A DNA stretch of 33,550 bases from Bacteroidota bacterium (lineage in GTDB: Bacteria; Bacteroidota; Bacteroidia; Bacteroidales; UBA7960). This document shows positions 8,394 to 17,560 of this stretch, piece by piece; the stretch's first letter is position 1; each line of letters starts with the position of its first letter. The notes beneath the pieces are model-generated. The model was not told the origin of the DNA. It made no database searches and saw only the letters and a list, made by a program, of their open reading frames with translations. The position numbers and the translations under genes were made by a program. The stretch covers positions 1-33,550 of the forward strand of contig JAGXRQ010000038.1 in assembly GCA_018335675.1 (NCBI GenBank). Reading direction: 5' to 3'.

Positions 8394-9743
8394 ATGATAA
8401 ACTTAAGGCTCAATATTGACAAAACCTCAGGCTTTGTTTCTAAAGATGAGATAAAGCTTTTTAGAAGTGAAATTGAACTTCATTATCAAAACATCTATAA
8501 TAAAACAGGAAAAGGCAACGAATTTCTAGGGTGGGCAACACTGCCTGAAGAAATAAGCAGCTCAATAATTGACAATATTGAAAAAGACGCTGCTATACTT
8601 TCCAAAATCAGTGAGGTTGTTGTTGTAATAGGGATTGGCGGTTCGTATCTCGGATCAAAAGCCGTTATTGATGCACTTAGTAATAATTTCCCTCAACTTT
8701 CAAAAACTTCTGAAAGAATTAACCCTATAGTGCTTTTTGCCGGGCAAAACATTGACGAAGATTACATGCATGATCTTTTAAGTGTTCTCGACAAAAAAGA
8801 CTATTCAATCATAGTTATATCAAAATCAGGAACCACTACTGAACCTGCTATAGCTTTTAGAATACTTAAGAAGCATATTGAAAAAAAATACGGCAAATCC
8901 AATGCAAGAGAAAGAATTATTGCTGTAACAGATAAATCAAGAGGCGCTTTAAAAAAGCTTTCTGATGCTGAGGGATATACCACATATGTAATTCCGGATG
9001 ATGTTGGCGGAAGATATTCCGTATTAACTCCGGTTGGGTTATTGCCAATTGCAGTTGCAGGATTTGATATTCGCAAGCTTGTTGAAGGTGCAAAAAATAT
9101 GCAGCATTATTTAAGAGAAGAAAAAGACCTTGAAAAAAACCCTGCTGCACTATATGCCGTTGTAAGAAATATTTTATATCGCAAAGGCAAAACTATTGAA
9201 ATAATGGCAAATTTCACCCCTGTTATGGCTAACTTAACAGAATGGTGGAAGCAACTTTATGGAGAAAGTGAAGGAAAAGAGAATAAAGGTATTTTTCCTG
9301 CAGGAGTTAATTTCACTTGCGACCTTCATTCTATGGGGCAATATATTCAACAAGGATTACGCAACATTTTCGAGACTGTGATTTCAATTGAACAGCCTCG
9401 GTCTAAAATTGAAATTCCCAACGACCCTGAAAATATAGACGGACTAAACTTTTTGAGCGGAAAAAGGTACAGCTTTGTAAATAAAATGGCTGAACAAGGC
9501 ACTTTGCTGGCACATGTTGACGGAGGTGTTCCAAATATTTGCATCATTTTACCGCAAATAAATGAACAGAATTTAGGAGAGTTAATCTATTTCTTTGAAA
9601 TAGGATGTGCTCTGAGCGGGTACATTCTTGATGTTAATCCATTCGACCAACCCGGCGTTGAAGATTATAAGAAAAACATGTTCGCATTGCTCGGCAAACC
9701 CGGATATGAAGAGCTTGCCAGAGAGTTAAAGTCCAGACTTTAG
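8394..9743 (+). CDS. pgi: Glucose-6-phosphate isomerase
   Basis: 449 residues, the compact form found in Bacillus and Bacteroidota rather than the roughly 550-residue form of E. coli. It interconverts glucose 6-phosphate and fructose 6-phosphate in glycolysis and gluconeogenesis. Visible motifs are I-G-I-G-G-S-Y-L-G-S-K and S-K-S-G-T-T-T-E-P (phosphate site), D-D-V-G-G-R-Y-S (first family signature) and G-Y-I-L-D-V-N-P-F-D-Q-P-G-V-E near the C-terminus (second signature). It follows infB by six bases, so it is very likely the last gene of the rimP operon. It ends seven bases from the convergent repeat-protein gene, leaving no room for a separate terminator. Confidence 0.96.
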   Translation: MINLRLNIDKTSGFVSKDEIKLFRSEIELHYQNIYNKTGKGNEFLGWATLPEEISSSIIDNIEKDAAILSKISEVVVVIGIGGSYLGSKAVIDALSNNFPQLSKTSERINPIVLFAGQNIDEDYMHDLLSVLDKKDYSIIVISKSGTTTEPAIAFRILKKHIEKKYGKSNARERIIAVTDKSRGALKKLSDAEGYTTYVIPDDVGGRYSVLTPVGLLPIAVAGFDIRKLVEGAKNMQHYLREEKDLEKNPAALYAVVRNILYRKGKTIEIMANFTPVMANLTEWWKQLYGESEGKENKGIFPAGVNFTCDLHSMGQYIQQGLRNIFETVISIEQPRSKIEIPNDPENIDGLNFLSGKRYSFVNKMAEQGTLLAHVDGGVPNICIILPQINEQNLGELIYFFEIGCALSGYILDVNPFDQPGVEDYKKNMFALLGKPGYEELARELKSRL

Positions 9744-9750
9744 TAAGTTA

Positions 9751-12700
9751 TTACTGAGTCCCAAAATATATTTGAACCTGAAGTATTTCAAGATCACCTC
9801 CTTGAGGATATATACTTATCCAATTGCAATCGTCACTAACCCAACGCCTTTGACTGCTAATTTCAATTCTTAGCTCTTGCACACCAGAATCTCCCCCAAT
9901 AGAAACTGCAAAGCCACCATACTTTGTTTGGTCTTTGCCATAATTAATGAACAATCTTAAGTTTTTACCGCTAAGATTTTCGCCCTTTGCCATCAAATAA
10001 CTACCTGTCCTTCGCCTTTCAAATGGGACGAAATAGTATCTCTTTTCCACATTATTAGCTATTACCTCCCTAACATTAGAAACATCCATAAATCCGCGAT
10101 TATAGAATGCCTCCATATCTGTACTCTTGGCAATCAACTCATTAATTTCAATAATTTTTCTTTGAGGATATGCTTCACTCGGCCTCATACTTAAAGCCTC
10201 CTGATAAGCATCTCTAGCTCTGTATAATTGCCTTTCCCTTAAATATCTGTCGCCAAGCTCAATTGCTGCTGCGTAATTAGCAGACTCTCCTGACTGACTG
10301 CTTAATATCCTTTCAATTTCTGTAATCCTGTTTCTAGGATATGCCCCACCGGGTTTAACCTCTAATGCTCTTCTGTAAGCATCTCTAGAACGGATATAGT
10401 TCTTTTGATTAAATAATTTGTCTGCCTCAGCAATCGCATCTTTATATGTTTGCTCTACCCCTTTCTGTCTGGCAAGGATTCTATCAACCTCAACAATTCT
10501 GTTTTTTGGATATTCTTCGCTGGGTTTTAGTTCACTTGCAGTTACATAAAATTCTCTAGCCCTCTCATAAGCTCTACTTAAGAAAAACTTATCAGCATTA
10601 GCAATTGCTTCTTTGTAATCATTCTCAATTCTTCTTTGCTCAGCAATTAATGCATTAATCATTTCAATCTGCTCCTTTGGAAATCTTTCCTCAGGCTTAA
10701 GTTGCAGAGCACTTTCATAAAGTGTAATAGCTCTTGCATATGCATTATTAGTAAAAGCATCTCCTGCTTCAGTTAAAATACTTTGATACTGAGTATCCAC
10801 AGACATTTGTTGAGCAAGTAAAATATTTATCTCATCAATTCGGCTTTTTGGATAACTTTCTGATGGCTTAAGTTCGAGTGCTGTTTGATAAAAGTTTTTG
10901 GCTGCAGCCCATGATTTGTTGTTAAAGTTTCTGTCGCCTTGAGCAATAGCTTCAGTATATTTTCTTTCTAGCTCTTGGCCTTCTTTTATAAGCCTTTCGC
11001 ATTCTGAAATTTTGCCAGAAGGATAAGGTTCATTAGGTCTAATTGCTAATGCTTCTTTATATTTGGTTATTGCTTGCTGGAAATTGCCAGAATTAAAAGC
11101 GTTATCACCATCCCTAATAGCCTTAGAATAGCTTTCTTCTTTTGCCAAATCACCCATAATTTGGTCTATCTGACTAATCTTGTCTTTTGGATATGCTTCA
11201 TTGGGTTTTAAACCTAATGCCCTTTGATAAGATTCTTTTGCTTTTGAATATTCTCTGTTTTCAAATGCCCTATCGGCAAATGCTATTGTATTATTATACT
11301 GATTATCGACATCCTGAAGCCGTTTTAGAATATCATTAATTTCATTAATTCTGTTACGGGGATATGCCTCAAGCGGCTTTATTCTGGCCGCTTCCTGATA
11401 ATATGGCAGGGCATCGTTATATTCTTTCTGATTAAACCTTTGATCTGCGTCTTTAATTGCAGCTTCGTATCTCTGATTAACATCCAATTTTGCAAGAATA
11501 TCGTCAATTTCTGCAATTTTTTGAGCCGGATATCTTTCAGCAGATTTTAGGGATAATGCTTCCTGATAATTTGTTTTTGCCACTGCATATTCTTTCATTT
11601 GAAATGCTCTATCGCCCTTATCGATATATTCTTTGTATTTAGCATCAATCTCTGCCTTATCCATTAATAGTTGATTAATTTTCGCGAGCATTTCACGAGG
11701 GTATTCTTCATCTGGCAGTATTTCAGATGCAGTTCTATAAGAAACCAATGCATTTGCATATCTGTTTACTTTAAATGCATTATCGCCTTCTTCAATTGCC
11801 CTATCATACCTTCTTTTTGCATCAGCAAGCTCTCGAATTAGCCTGGTAATTAGATCTATTTTGTCTTTTGGATATTGCTCTGAAGGTTTCAATCCTGAAG
11901 CTTGCCTGAAAGACTCAAGAGATTTAGCATAATCTTTTTCATTAAACTGTTTTTCGCCTTCTGCTATGAACTTATTGTATTGTTCCTCCTGTTGCTGTAC
12001 CGAAAACAAGTGTCTGTTTATAGTATCTATTCTATCCCTAGGATGTTTTTCATCGGGCTTGTATGTTACTGCTTCTTTATAGAATGTAAGTGCATTTTGA
12101 TAATCAAGCACCCTATAGAAATTGTCGGCCTTTTCAATTGCAGCATTGTACTTTCTTTCATTTTCCCAGAATTCGGTAAGAATTCTGTTAATTTCATCAA
12201 CTCTTTTTAAAGGATGTTCTTCGGTTGGTCTAATCTCAAGGGCTTGTTTATAAATATCAAGCGCTCGCCTCCATAAAGAACCATCAAAGGCTTTATCTGC
12301 TTCTGCAATTAGCGCATTGTAATTACCTGTAAGTTGTTTATACTGAATCGTTCTCTGTTTTAAAAAGTCAATTTGACTTCTTGCACCCGGATCAACAACT
12401 AATGCTTCATCCATTAGAGCCTCAGCTTCGTCAAATTTACCTTCTTCAATAAGTTTTTCAGCAGCTATCATCAAATCTCTAATTTTCCTCTCTCTTGAAT
12501 CTCTCCTGGCTAAGAGATCATCGATAATTTTGATCCTTTCCGGTGGATAAGGCTCATCGGGAAAAATAGCAGAAGCTGCAATATAACTTTCCCTTGCAGC
12601 ACGCAGTTCTTCAGCATTAAACTGGTTGTCTGCCTGCAATATAAGTCTGTCGTAATGCTTTTTCTTATTTAAATACTCTTCAACAAGTCTTTTTAATTCA

Positions 12701-13182
12701 GCAGCACGTCTAAGTCTGGCCTGAGTTTCAGATTCGGCATAAGCAAACTCCCCTTTAGATTCATTATACTCAATTCTAACAAGCTCTTCATCAAAAAACG
12801 AAAGATCAATTGCTGTAACATATTGAAATAAATCAACAGTAAAAAGAAACTCACGATAGGTTCTGCGAGAAGCTCTATCTGGCAATTTTGTATCAAACAC
12901 TATCCTTTTTTTAATAAGATCAGGACCTGTAAATTCAACAATATACACTTTGTCATACTGAAGATAAAACTCGAACCTTCCTAAAACATTTGGAGTATGA
13001 GACTCTGCAACAGCACCGTCGATAAAAATCTTAATAGAAGCTTTTGTAAGTGGTTTATTGTCTCTTTCAACTCCACCAAGTACTTCAAGAACCCCACGAG
13101 GTTGACTGATTGCCGCATTTGCTAATAGCAATAGGACAATAGTTAAAAAAGCCGGAATCAATTTTACAATTATCTTCTTCAT
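9751..13182 (-). CDS. Secreted TPR-like repeat protein with 57-residue units
   Basis: 1143 residues. A signal peptide ends near residue 26 (L-L-L-L-A-N-A-A-I-S before QPRG), so it is probably periplasmic or surface-exposed. A beta-rich carboxypeptidase-regulatory-like domain (about 27-120) is followed by two divergent repeats. Thirteen regular units of 56-57 residues then fill about 290-1029. Each unit is a TPR helix pair (AI-x-x-A/G-D-x-x-F ... Y-x-x-A-x-x-x-Y-x-x-A-L-x-L-K-P-x-E) plus a third helix starting Y-P-x-x-x-I-x-E-I-x-x-I-L. The C-terminal about 110 residues are beta-rich and unrecognised. TPR arrays bind proteins; no enzyme motif is seen. The N-terminal combination recalls T9SS or gliding-associated envelope proteins, but I cannot assign it. 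It converges on pgi. Confidence 0.8.
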   Translation of the reverse strand: MKKIIVKLIPAFLTIVLLLLANAAISQPRGVLEVLGGVERDNKPLTKASIKIFIDGAVAESHTPNVLGRFEFYLQYDKVYIVEFTGPDLIKKRIVFDTKLPDRASRRTYREFLFTVDLFQYVTAIDLSFFDEELVRIEYNESKGEFAYAESETQARLRRAAELKRLVEEYLNKKKHYDRLILQADNQFNAEELRAARESYIAASAIFPDEPYPPERIKIIDDLLARRDSRERKIRDLMIAAEKLIEEGKFDEAEALMDEALVVDPGARSQIDFLKQRTIQYKQLTGNYNALIAEADKAFDGSLWRRALDIYKQALEIRPTEEHPLKRVDEINRILTEFWENERKYNAAIEKADNFYRVLDYQNALTFYKEAVTYKPDEKHPRDRIDTINRHLFSVQQQEEQYNKFIAEGEKQFNEKDYAKSLESFRQASGLKPSEQYPKDKIDLITRLIRELADAKRRYDRAIEEGDNAFKVNRYANALVSYRTASEILPDEEYPREMLAKINQLLMDKAEIDAKYKEYIDKGDRAFQMKEYAVAKTNYQEALSLKSAERYPAQKIAEIDDILAKLDVNQRYEAAIKDADQRFNQKEYNDALPYYQEAARIKPLEAYPRNRINEINDILKRLQDVDNQYNNTIAFADRAFENREYSKAKESYQRALGLKPNEAYPKDKISQIDQIMGDLAKEESYSKAIRDGDNAFNSGNFQQAITKYKEALAIRPNEPYPSGKISECERLIKEGQELERKYTEAIAQGDRNFNNKSWAAAKNFYQTALELKPSESYPKSRIDEINILLAQQMSVDTQYQSILTEAGDAFTNNAYARAITLYESALQLKPEERFPKEQIEMINALIAEQRRIENDYKEAIANADKFFLSRAYERAREFYVTASELKPSEEYPKNRIVEVDRILARQKGVEQTYKDAIAEADKLFNQKNYIRSRDAYRRALEVKPGGAYPRNRITEIERILSSQSGESANYAAAIELGDRYLRERQLYRARDAYQEALSMRPSEAYPQRKIIEINELIAKSTDMEAFYNRGFMDVSNVREVIANNVEKRYYFVPFERRRTGSYLMAKGENLSGKNLRLFINYGKDQTKYGGFAVSIGGDSGVQELRIEISSQRRWVSDDCNWISIYPQGGDLEILQVQIYFGTQ
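10095..12313 (-). repeat. Coding tandem array, 13 units of about 171 bp
   Basis: Inside the secreted TPR protein, thirteen consecutive units of 56-57 codons are in register without linkers. They diverge at the DNA level but keep the protein pattern, for example Y-P-x-x-x-I-x-E-I, in nearly every unit. The near-constant unit length shows a repeated three-helix module rather than plain 34-residue TPRs. Confidence 0.8.
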
Positions 13183-13307
13183 GATGTGTTGTTGTAAATA
13201 TTAATCTAGAATTATTTTCAGCTACTGCGTCATTGTTTTTGTACGAAATAAAAACTAAAGAGTTCGAAATACAACCACTAAAATAAGCAAATTAACATCT
13301 TAATCGC

Positions 13308-13315
13308 CAAATTTA
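13308..13315 (-). promoter_or_regulatory. Possible -7 element for the TPR repeat protein
   Basis: On the minus strand this reads TAAATTTG, an exact TAnnTTTG match, about 125 bases upstream of the ATG at 13182. A weak -33 candidate (GTTT, 13335-13338) lies 19 bases further upstream. Confidence 0.3.
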
Positions 13316-13365
13316 ACATCACAAAACAGCTTTTAAACATTATTTTTATATACTGATTTTATATC

Positions 13366-13396
13366 TTGCTATAAAACAAAAATTTCACTACATTTC
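13366..13396 (+). promoter_or_regulatory. Likely promoter of the nitroreductase gene
   Basis: TTG at 13366-13368, a 20-base spacer, then TACATTTC at 13389-13396, one mismatch from TAnnTTTG. The ATG follows 23 bases after the -7 element. Confidence 0.4.
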
Positions 13397-13418
13397 GGGT
13401 TGTTTTAAAATTGCTATT

Positions 13419-13934
13419 ATGAAAGTGAATTCAGAATTAATATTCCGGAGGAGAAGTATAAGAAAATATACACAAAGACAAATTATTGATGAAGCTACAA
13501 TTCTGCATTTCTTAAATGCAGGAATGTGCGCTCCTAGTGCTAGAAACAAACAACCTTGGCAATTTATTGTTGTAAATGACCCTGCAATACTTGATATCTT
13601 ATCTGAAAGACATCCTTATGGAAAAATGCTTAAAGAGGCCTCTTTGGCAATATTAATCTGTGGAGACAAAGGCATTGATGACAATGAAAGTTATTTATTG
13701 CAAAATTGCGCGGCAGCTACTCAAAACATTTTATTGGCAGTGCATGCTGAGGGTCTTGGGGCTGTTTGGCTAGGAATTCATCCTCGAGAAGAAAGAATGC
13801 ATATGTGTAGAGAGCTATTTTCATTGCCAGAATGTATTATGCCGGTGGCTTTAATTTCTATTGGAATTCCTGATGAAGAAAAATCGCCAAACAATAACTA
13901 CGAACAATCAAAAGTTCATTGGAATAAATGGTAA
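13419..13934 (+). CDS. Nitroreductase family FMN-dependent oxidoreductase
   Basis: 171 residues, typical for short nitroreductase-fold proteins (PF00881). The start shows R-R-R-S-I-R-K-Y, which contacts the FMN phosphate. Then comes A-P-S-A-R-N-K-Q-P-W-Q-F, the hallmark second FMN-binding segment. The glycine-rich stretch E-G-L-G-A-V-W-L-G-I lies in the C-terminal half, and S-I-G-I-P follows near the end. Such dimeric enzymes use NAD(P)H to reduce quinones, nitroaromatics or flavins; the real substrate cannot be inferred. It stands alone, divergent from the TPR protein gene and followed by 196 bases before the propeller-cyclase gene. No signal peptide is present, so it is cytoplasmic. Confidence 0.88.
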   Translation: MKVNSELIFRRRSIRKYTQRQIIDEATILHFLNAGMCAPSARNKQPWQFIVVNDPAILDILSERHPYGKMLKEASLAILICGDKGIDDNESYLLQNCAAATQNILLAVHAEGLGAVWLGIHPREERMHMCRELFSLPECIMPVALISIGIPDEEKSPNNNYEQSKVHWNKW

Positions 13935-14058
13935 ATTATAGGTATTATCACTTAGTTATGGCGATTTAATTTTGAATAGTGTTCATTCTATACCATTAAC
14001 AAATTCAAATAGTTAAGCATTGTTTATCGTTTTATTTTATATTTTTTATAGACAAAAC

Positions 14059-14088
14059 TTGATTTATTCACATATTTAATTAAATTTG
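14059..14088 (+). promoter_or_regulatory. Promoter of the propeller-cyclase gene
   Basis: TTG at 14059-14061, a 19-base spacer and TAAATTTG at 14081-14088 fit the Bacteroidota consensus well. The leader would be about 38 bases. A second -7-like TAATTTTG lies at 13967-13974 without a clear -33 partner. Confidence 0.55.
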
Positions 14089-14130
14089 TAACGATTAATT
14101 AGTAGTTTTTTTATACGTAAATACCACAGC

Positions 14131-17100
14131 ATGCAAAATTGCAAATTCACTGTTATAAAATATTTCGTTCTGATAATTTTATCAGTGGTTTGTATTTTTA
14201 AAGCCTCCTTCTCACAAAACTATATATTCCAAGTTTACAACCAAGACAATGGATTGCCTCAGGTTCAAGTAATTGATTTATTGATAGACAGCAGAGGATA
14301 TTTATGGACAACAACAAGTGGTGGCGGCATTGGTAGATTTGACGGCATAACATTTACAACATATTCTACAGAACATGGACTGGGAAGCAGCAATGTATTG
14401 TGCGCTTTCGAAGACAGTAAAGGAAATATTTGGGCAGGGACATATGAAGGAGGATTAAATCTATACAATGGCAAGGGGTTTACAAACTTTAGGCATGAGA
14501 ATTATATAAACACTATTAATTCAATATGCGAAGACAAGGATGGGAAACTGTTATTAGGAACACAAAACAATGGTGTATTTACTTTTGATGGTGAAACTTT
14601 CGAGCAATTTGAAATTCCGGAGAGTTTCAAAAACTCAACCATCAACAGGCTGATTTTATATAAAAATGAATATTGGCTAGCTGTAGAGCACTTTGGATTA
14701 ATGAGAATAAAGGAAAATGAAATTATTCTTTACACTCAAAAAAATAATTTTCCGGGCAAAACCCCAAGATCATTTTTCACTGATTCTCAAAATACTTTAT
14801 GGATAGGCTCTGACGCAGGCCTTACGAAATTTGAGAACGACAGCTTCATTCATTTTGGCAGACAGCACGGACTAATAGCCACACCTATATTGGATATCGT
14901 AGAAGATAGTGAAGGAAATTTGTGGGTTGCAACATTTGGAGAAGGAGTTGCTATTTTCGACGGAACTACTTTCAGGCATATTACCAACAAGCAAGGATTA
15001 ACAAATAACTTCATAAGATCTCTTGAAGTTGACCCTTCCGGAGGAATCTGGATCGGAACAAACGGAGGTGGCCTGTGTAGATTTGGCGGAAAGCTCTTTA
15101 CAGTGTTAGATGCCTCTTCAGGACTGAAAAATAACTTAGCTATAAATATTCTTGAAGACAAAAATGGAAATGTATGGTTCTCAAATATTGGAGCTGGCAT
15201 AACAAAGTGGGATGGCAAAAACTTCAAGTACTATTCTAAAGATAATGGCCTTGCAGATAATTTAATTTATGGACTATTTGAAGATAGTAAAGGGAACATA
15301 TGGTTTGCACATCAAACTGCCGGTGTTACAGCTTTTGATGGAAAATCATTCAAAATATATAATGAAAAAAATGGCCTTGTCAACAATTTTGCAACCGTTG
15401 TTAGGGAAGACTCCAAAGGAAACATATGGATATCAACACGACAAGGGATAAGCATGTTTAATGGCAAATCATTCAAAAACTTGACTATCAATGACGGACT
15501 AAAAAGAGATAAAACCTACCACATGGCAATTGACAAACATGATAATGTTTGGACTGCTTGTGAATCGGGAGTCTTAAATGTAATATTCCCCATATATGAT
15601 GAAAAATCAGATAATACAAGATTTGAAATAAAGAGTTTCACACCAGCTACCCCATATATTAATACATTTTCTACAATTGCAATTACGGATAACGGAAGTG
15701 TTTGGATTGGATCTTTTGGAAATGGTTTATTTCATTTTGATGGGGAAAATTTCAAAAACTTCACTGTAGAAAATGGCTTAAGCTCAAACCACATTTATTC
15801 TTTATTGGCTGATGGGGAAAATACTATTTGGATGGGCCACTTGAAAGGCCTTGACAAAATTCAATATCAAAATGATTCTATTATAAATGTTTCATCATTC
15901 TCAAAAGAACAAGGGTTTATTGGAATAGAAACCGCATTAAATTCAATTATAAAAAGATCCAACGGACAAGTAATGGTTGGGACAGCAAAAGGTGTTATGA
16001 TTTACAATCCTGAATATGACATCGACATCTCGTGCGAGCCTATTACACATATTAAAAGCATACAAGTTTTTTTCCAGGACTTTGATTTTTCTGAATATGC
16101 CGACGAAATAGACAATAGAACATTTCTACCAAAAAATCTTGTACTTAATCACAAGCTCAATCATCTAACGTTTGACTTTATAGGCATCAAATACTCATCA
16201 CCGGAAAAAGTAAAGTACTCATGGATACTTGAAGGTTTCGACAAAAAATGGTCGCCTCCCACAAAAAACACTTCGGTGACATATACAAATCTTCAGCCTG
16301 GCAAGTATACTTTTAAAGTCATAGCTTATAATCCGTTTACAAATCTGGCTTCTGCACCGGCTGTTTATAGCTTTGCAATTAAACCACCTTTTTACAAAAC
16401 TATTACATTCTATATTTTAGCAGGATTGTCAACATTTATCATAATATTTCTTTCTATATATTACAGATTCTATTCCTTGAAAAAAATGAATCTCCGCTTG
16501 GAAGATCTTATTGACATTAGAACAAAAGAACTTCAGGAAGAAAAAGGGAATGTTGAAGCACAGAGAAATAAGATTTTGGCTCAAAACATAGAAATATCAA
16601 GGAAAACTGTAGATCTGGAAGAAAGCAATGAAGAGCTTAGAATAAAAACCGAAGATCTTGAGTCGCAGAGAGCTGCAGCAGAAATGGCCAATATTCAATT
16701 AGTTAAAGAGAAGAGAAAGTCGGACGATTTATTGCTAAACATTTTGCCACTTGAAATCGCAAACGAATTAAAATCAAACGGCAAAGCATCAGTTAAGCAA
16801 TTCAGTAGAGTTACGGTAATGTTTACCGACTTCTCTGATTTTACAAACATATCAAAATCTCTTTCTCCAATAGAATTGATAAACAGACTTGATGATAATT
16901 TCTCTGCATTTGATTCTGCTATAGAACAATACAGGATTGAAAAAATAAAAACCATTGGCGACGCATACATGTGCGCGGGCGGACTACCTGTTCCTAATTT
17001 AGCAAACCCCATAGAAGTTGTACTTGCAGCATTAGACATTCAACACTATCTTAGTGAACAAGCTGAAATATCAAAGCTTATAGGAGAAAAACCATTTATG

Positions 17101-17436
17101 GCTAGAATAGGCATTCATACAGGTAAAATTATTTCAGGAATTATTGGAAAGAAAAAAATTGCTTATGACATATGGGGTGAAACTGTTAACCTTGCAAGCA
17201 GGATGGAGTCAGCCGGAGAAATTGGAAAAATAAATATTTCAGGTATTACATACGAATTCATAAACCCATATTTCGAAACTTTCCATAGAGGAAAAATAAG
17301 CCTTAAAAACTCTCCTTCGCTTGATATGTACTATGTTACAAGAATAAAACCTGAATATTCAGAAGATGAAAATGGCATTTTCCCAAACAACAAATTATAC
17401 ACTGCAATTGGTGAAATAGACGCGCAATTATTATAA
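14131..17436 (+). CDS. Propeller/Y_Y_Y sensor fused to class III adenylate cyclase
   Basis: 1101 residues. A signal peptide (about 1-29) leads into some fourteen Reg_prop blades (G-N-I-W-x-G-T-x-x-G-G-L-x-x-F-D-G type), enough for two seven-blade propellers. A Y_Y_Y immunoglobulin-like domain follows (about 680-750, W-I-L-E-G-F-D-K-K-W). One TM helix (about 758-780), a coiled coil (about 785-870) and the catalytic domain complete it. Metal aspartates are D900 (M-F-T-D-F) and D944 (I-G-D-A-Y). K940 and D1013 are the adenine-specifying pair, and N1020 and R1024 the transition-state pair, so cAMP is the predicted product. The outer part equals that of Bacteroides hybrid two-component sensors, which usually bind glycans, but no kinase or receiver domain is present. 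A paralogous cyclase follows 124 bases downstream. Confidence 0.88.
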   Translation: MQNCKFTVIKYFVLIILSVVCIFKASFSQNYIFQVYNQDNGLPQVQVIDLLIDSRGYLWTTTSGGGIGRFDGITFTTYSTEHGLGSSNVLCAFEDSKGNIWAGTYEGGLNLYNGKGFTNFRHENYINTINSICEDKDGKLLLGTQNNGVFTFDGETFEQFEIPESFKNSTINRLILYKNEYWLAVEHFGLMRIKENEIILYTQKNNFPGKTPRSFFTDSQNTLWIGSDAGLTKFENDSFIHFGRQHGLIATPILDIVEDSEGNLWVATFGEGVAIFDGTTFRHITNKQGLTNNFIRSLEVDPSGGIWIGTNGGGLCRFGGKLFTVLDASSGLKNNLAINILEDKNGNVWFSNIGAGITKWDGKNFKYYSKDNGLADNLIYGLFEDSKGNIWFAHQTAGVTAFDGKSFKIYNEKNGLVNNFATVVREDSKGNIWISTRQGISMFNGKSFKNLTINDGLKRDKTYHMAIDKHDNVWTACESGVLNVIFPIYDEKSDNTRFEIKSFTPATPYINTFSTIAITDNGSVWIGSFGNGLFHFDGENFKNFTVENGLSSNHIYSLLADGENTIWMGHLKGLDKIQYQNDSIINVSSFSKEQGFIGIETALNSIIKRSNGQVMVGTAKGVMIYNPEYDIDISCEPITHIKSIQVFFQDFDFSEYADEIDNRTFLPKNLVLNHKLNHLTFDFIGIKYSSPEKVKYSWILEGFDKKWSPPTKNTSVTYTNLQPGKYTFKVIAYNPFTNLASAPAVYSFAIKPPFYKTITFYILAGLSTFIIIFLSIYYRFYSLKKMNLRLEDLIDIRTKELQEEKGNVEAQRNKILAQNIEISRKTVDLEESNEELRIKTEDLESQRAAAEMANIQLVKEKRKSDDLLLNILPLEIANELKSNGKASVKQFSRVTVMFTDFSDFTNISKSLSPIELINRLDDNFSAFDSAIEQYRIEKIKTIGDAYMCAGGLPVPNLANPIEVVLAALDIQHYLSEQAEISKLIGEKPFMARIGIHTGKIISGIIGKKKIAYDIWGETVNLASRMESAGEIGKINISGITYEFINPYFETFHRGKISLKNSPSLDMYYVTRIKPEYSEDENGIFPNNKLYTAIGEIDAQLL

Positions 17437-17526
17437 AAAATTCAGTGACTTACTGTTATTTCCTTGTATTTAGATTATTACATTTGATTCTTGTATAATA
17501 TTATAACAATTTTGGCTATAATATTT

Positions 17527-17534
17527 TACTTTTG
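17527..17534 (+). promoter_or_regulatory. -7 element for the second cyclase gene
   Basis: TACTTTTG is an exact TAnnTTTG match, 26 bases before the ATG at 17561. No convincing -33 element is at 19-20 bases. It suggests the second cyclase can be transcribed on its own. Confidence 0.4.
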
Positions 17535-17560
17535 TTTTTAATATCAACGATTACTTTTTT

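Noticed and set aside
10095-12313. CRISPR-like or tandem DNA repeat
   Set aside because: The periodicity is 171 bases within one open frame and is conserved at protein level, not as identical DNA repeats with spacers.
14131-17436. Hybrid two-component histidine kinase
   Set aside because: The sensor half fits, but no HisKA, HATPase or receiver domain follows; the C-terminus is a class III cyclase.
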